From positions 243,913-307,912 of the forward strand of contig NZ_KB849287.1 in assembly GCF_000368145.1 (NCBI RefSeq): DNA of 64,000 nucleotides. Direction: 5' to 3'. The stretch comes from Acinetobacter guillouiae CIP 63.46. Its GTDB lineage: Bacteria > Pseudomonadota > Gammaproteobacteria > Pseudomonadales > Moraxellaceae. Both the position numbers and the translations under genes were made by a program. The notes under the pieces were generated by a model, which did no database searches, had not been told where the DNA came from, and saw nothing but the letters and a program-made list of their open reading frames with translations. Below are positions 61,955-64,000 of this stretch, piece by piece; position 1 is the first letter of the stretch; every line of letters starts with the position of its first letter.

Positions 61955-62392
61955 TTAATTGATCTTTTTCACAAAGGTCTCTTGTGCAAGTAGATGTTTT
62001 CCTTTTTTTGTCATAGGTTGCATAAGTGCCAATTCATCACCTGTGTTTTTCTCAAGTAAAATAGAATGTGGTTGATCCTCAGCAAATAAAAATTGCTCAC
62101 CCCATTGACGTAATGCCACGATGATCGGGAACAGTGCGTAACCTTGTTCAGTGAGCACATATTCCAAATAGGCTGAGCCATTAGAAGCGGGTTGGTTCTT
62201 TAGAATTTGAGCATCAATAAGTTTAGCCAAACGATCAGATAAAATATTTTTGGCGACATTTAAATTTTTTTGAAAATCACTAAATCGTTTTACCCCATCA
62301 AAAGCTTCGCGAATGATCAATAAAGCCCAACGATCTCCAATCAATTGCACTGACCGTGCAACTGGGCAAGCTTCATATCTGTCTTGATTCAT
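61955..62392 (-). CDS. HxlR-family transcriptional regulator
   Basis: A 145-residue HxlR/MarR-like winged-helix regulator starting MNQDRYEACPVARSVQLIGD, the family hallmark with its conserved Cys, followed by RWALLIIREAFDGVKRFSDF and ILSDRLAKLIDA. Some family members sense electrophiles or oxidants through that Cys. It is divergent from the MFS gene, with two 27-bp operator-like repeats between. Confidence 0.87.
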   Translation of the reverse strand: MNQDRYEACPVARSVQLIGDRWALLIIREAFDGVKRFSDFQKNLNVAKNILSDRLAKLIDAQILKNQPASNGSAYLEYVLTEQGYALFPIIVALRQWGEQFLFAEDQPHSILLEKNTGDELALMQPMTKKGKHLLAQETFVKKIN

Positions 62393-62426
62393 CAGTCGTT
62401 CCTTTCATCTTAAAAAATAGACTATA

Positions 62427-62489
62427 AATCTAGTTGCAATTTAAAACAAGATTGCGTAATTTAATCTGGTTGCAAATTAAAACCAGATT
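62427..62489. promoter_or_regulatory. Two 27-bp operator-like inverted repeats between HxlR and MFS genes
   Basis: Site 1 (62427-62453) is AATCTAGTT-9-AACAAGATT, and site 2 (62463-62489) is AATCTGGTT-9-AACCAGATT, a perfect palindrome. They share 23 of 27 bases; centres are 36 bp apart. Site 2 ends 8 bp before the MFS start codon, placing it over the ribosome site or initial transcript. HxlR proteins typically bind such dyads. Confidence 0.75.
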
Positions 62490-62497
62490 GGTGCAAA

Positions 62498-63757
62498 ATG
62501 AACAAAACAGATCATCATCAGCGCAATAAAACAAGAGAGCAAAAGCAATCCCATCTTTCTCCAGCCTTGGTGATGCTGTTGGCGTGTGCTGCTGGATTGA
62601 GTGTTGCAAATGTTTATTATGCACAGCCATTGCTGGATTTGATTGCCCAAGATTTTAAATTAGATTATTCGTGGGCGGGGTTAGTTGTTTCATTGACTCA
62701 AGTGGGATCAATCATTGCATTAATTTTTATTGTGCCTTTAGGCGATTTATTACCACGAAAATCTTTGATGTTGTTTCAGTCCATCATTTTATGCCTAGCT
62801 TTAATCTCGTTGGTTTTTTCAGATCATATTTTCACGTTGTTATTGAGTATGCTGATTGTGGGCATGTTGGGCACAGCGATGACCCAAGGCTTAATTGTTT
62901 ATGCATCAGTTTTGGCAGCTGCTGATGAACGCGGCAAAATCGTCGGTACAGTCCAAGCTGGTGTGTTGATTGGCATACTTTTATCTCGGGTACTGTCTGG
63001 TAGTTTAGCTGATTGGTTTGGATGGCAAGGGGTATATATATTCTCTGTACTATGTATGAGTATGATCAGTGTGTTTTTATGGAAATACTTAGCTGTTATC
63101 CGTATCGAAAAAGATCCTATTCAGCAATCTACTTATTCCCAGATGATCTTTACATTGTTTGAACAATTTTTTAAAAATAGAGTGTTACAGATTAGAGGCG
63201 TACTTGCTTTCATCATTTTCGTCAATTTAAATCTGTTTTGGAATGCTCTGGTGTTTCCTTTATCTGTCCAGCCTTTTGAATATTCACATAGTTTGATTGG
63301 TTTTTTAGGCATCATTGGTGCTATTGGTGCGGTTATGGCAATCCGTGTTGGTGGGTTGGCTGATCGAGGCTATGCGCAGCGTGTTACACAATATGCGTTT
63401 CTATTACTGATTGGAGCTTGGGTCATTTTAACCAGCTTATATTTTTCAATTTGGATTTTTATTTTAGCGATTATTTTATTGGATGTGGCCATTCAATCAG
63501 TTCATGTGATTAATCAAAGTCTGATCTTCCAAGCCGATATTCGATTACATGGGCGATTGGTTGGTGCTTATATGTTGTTTTATGCATTGGGCAGTGCTGT
63601 GGGATCATTACTGGCAACAACACTCTATGGTCATTGGGGATGGTATATCGTGTGTGCGGCTGGAGTCCTATTGAGTGTAGTTGGCTATTTATTTTGGTTG
63701 TTTACTGAAAAATATTTAATTCAATTTCAAATGAAACAGCATGCAAGCAGTGTATAA
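62498..63757 (+). CDS. MFS transporter
   Basis: A 419-residue major facilitator with 12 predicted helices. The N-terminus is hydrophilic and His/Lys/Gln-rich for about 22 residues. The A-motif-like segment GDLLPRKSLML follows helix 2. LSGSLADWFGWQGVYIF is typical of the YnfM/arabinose-efflux branch of drug exporters. Regulated by the divergent HxlR gene by inference. Substrate unknown. Confidence 0.85.
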   Translation: MNKTDHHQRNKTREQKQSHLSPALVMLLACAAGLSVANVYYAQPLLDLIAQDFKLDYSWAGLVVSLTQVGSIIALIFIVPLGDLLPRKSLMLFQSIILCLALISLVFSDHIFTLLLSMLIVGMLGTAMTQGLIVYASVLAAADERGKIVGTVQAGVLIGILLSRVLSGSLADWFGWQGVYIFSVLCMSMISVFLWKYLAVIRIEKDPIQQSTYSQMIFTLFEQFFKNRVLQIRGVLAFIIFVNLNLFWNALVFPLSVQPFEYSHSLIGFLGIIGAIGAVMAIRVGGLADRGYAQRVTQYAFLLLIGAWVILTSLYFSIWIFILAIILLDVAIQSVHVINQSLIFQADIRLHGRLVGAYMLFYALGSAVGSLLATTLYGHWGWYIVCAAGVLLSVVGYLFWLFTEKYLIQFQMKQHASSV

Positions 63758-63841
63758 ATGCATAAATTCTAGGTTTTTTGTCGATTTAAAGATAAATAGC
63801 CCAAATACTAAACACTTGGTGTTTAACTATTGAAATAATCC

Positions 63842-63869
63842 TTAACAAAAAAATGAAAAGGCGTATAAT
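63842..63869 (+). promoter_or_regulatory. Promoter of tRNA-Arg copy 2
   Basis: TTAACA (63842-63847), 16 bp, perfect TATAAT (63864-63869), 18 bp before the tRNA. A 17-bp palindrome TAAACACTTGGTGTTTA (63809-63825) lies upstream of it, in the end of the MFS gap, with no T run. Confidence 0.8.
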
Positions 63870-63887
63870 GCGTCCCATCAAGACGTC

Positions 63888-63964
63888 GCGCTCATAGCTC
63901 AGCTGGATAGAGCACTTGGCTACGAACTAAGGGGTCGGGAGTTCGAATCTCTCTGAGCGCACCA
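63888..63964 (+). tRNA. tRNA-Arg(ACG), copy 2
   Basis: Identical over all 77 nt to the copy at 55626-55702: acceptor GCGCTCA/TGAGCGC, anticodon loop CTACGAA, encoded CCA. The identity extends to 84 bp including flanks. It has its own promoter and a likely terminator that starts at the window end (AACCGC... cut at 64000). Confidence 0.97.
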
Positions 63965-64000
63965 ACTTGATAAAATATTTAAAAAAACCGCTTTATTGCG

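Noticed and set aside
55625-63970. A confirmed genomic island with att sites
   Set aside because: The 84-bp repeats are functional tRNA genes and no integrase or excisionase was seen, so an island is only a hypothesis.

Overview
The window is chromosomal DNA of an Acinetobacter-type gammaproteobacterium (Moraxellaceae). The AT-rich base composition, the mlaFEDCB operon, an AlmA-type flavin monooxygenase, PlsB, an NsrR/Hmp pair, a rhombosortase, a fused TRAP permease and the uninterrupted S10-spc-alpha ribosomal cluster all fit that genus. The assignment rests on protein similarity recalled by eye, not on a search. No insertion sequence, integrase, phage gene or CRISPR array was seen.

Layout. 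1-570 is the 3' end of a gene for a very repetitive Arg/Gly/Asp-rich protein tail. 983-4211 is mlaFEDCB, the outer-membrane phospholipid transport system. 4327-10954 holds housekeeping and repair genes: a CorA-type transporter, a LOG-family hydrolase, a Nudix hydrolase behind a tandem pair of probable NrdR boxes, a ComF-like protein, recG, an SDR protein and an AlkB-like dioxygenase. 11208-24535 holds plsB, tesB, a DAACS symporter, a PF10118-type protein, engB, nsrR-hmp with tandem NsrR sites, a HerA/DUF853 ATPase, a cystathionine beta-lyase and a glutamine amidotransferase-like protein.

24608-38430 is the ribosomal super-operon: rpsJ to rpsQ, rplN to rpmJ with secY, and rpsM-rpsK-rpsD-rpoA-rplQ. 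It starts from a good sigma70 promoter with a leader of about 165 nt rich in hairpins. A long hairpin separates rpsQ from rplN, and another hairpin precedes rpsM. The small genes rpmD and rpmJ are intact.

38568-55253 holds almA (with an Asn in place of the usual fingerprint His), an acyl-CoA dehydrogenase, the sdhE-ygfX pair, an unannotated 53-residue membrane protein with a strong Shine-Dalgarno site and an upstream 15-bp palindrome, a TatT-like lipoprotein, a rhombosortase, a fused TRAP permease, an AraC/EamA divergent pair, a YheV-prlC block and rnr.

55521-63964 is the most accessory-looking part. A tRNA-Ser(GCU)/tRNA-Arg(ACG) pair is followed by two mutually similar proteins of unknown function, a small two-CxxC protein, a polar amino-acid ABC transporter with two paralogous lipoprotein binding proteins, and a divergent HxlR regulator/MFS exporter pair with two 27-bp operator-like repeats. 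The segment ends at a second, sequence-identical tRNA-Arg(ACG), so an 84-bp direct repeat brackets about 8.2 kb.
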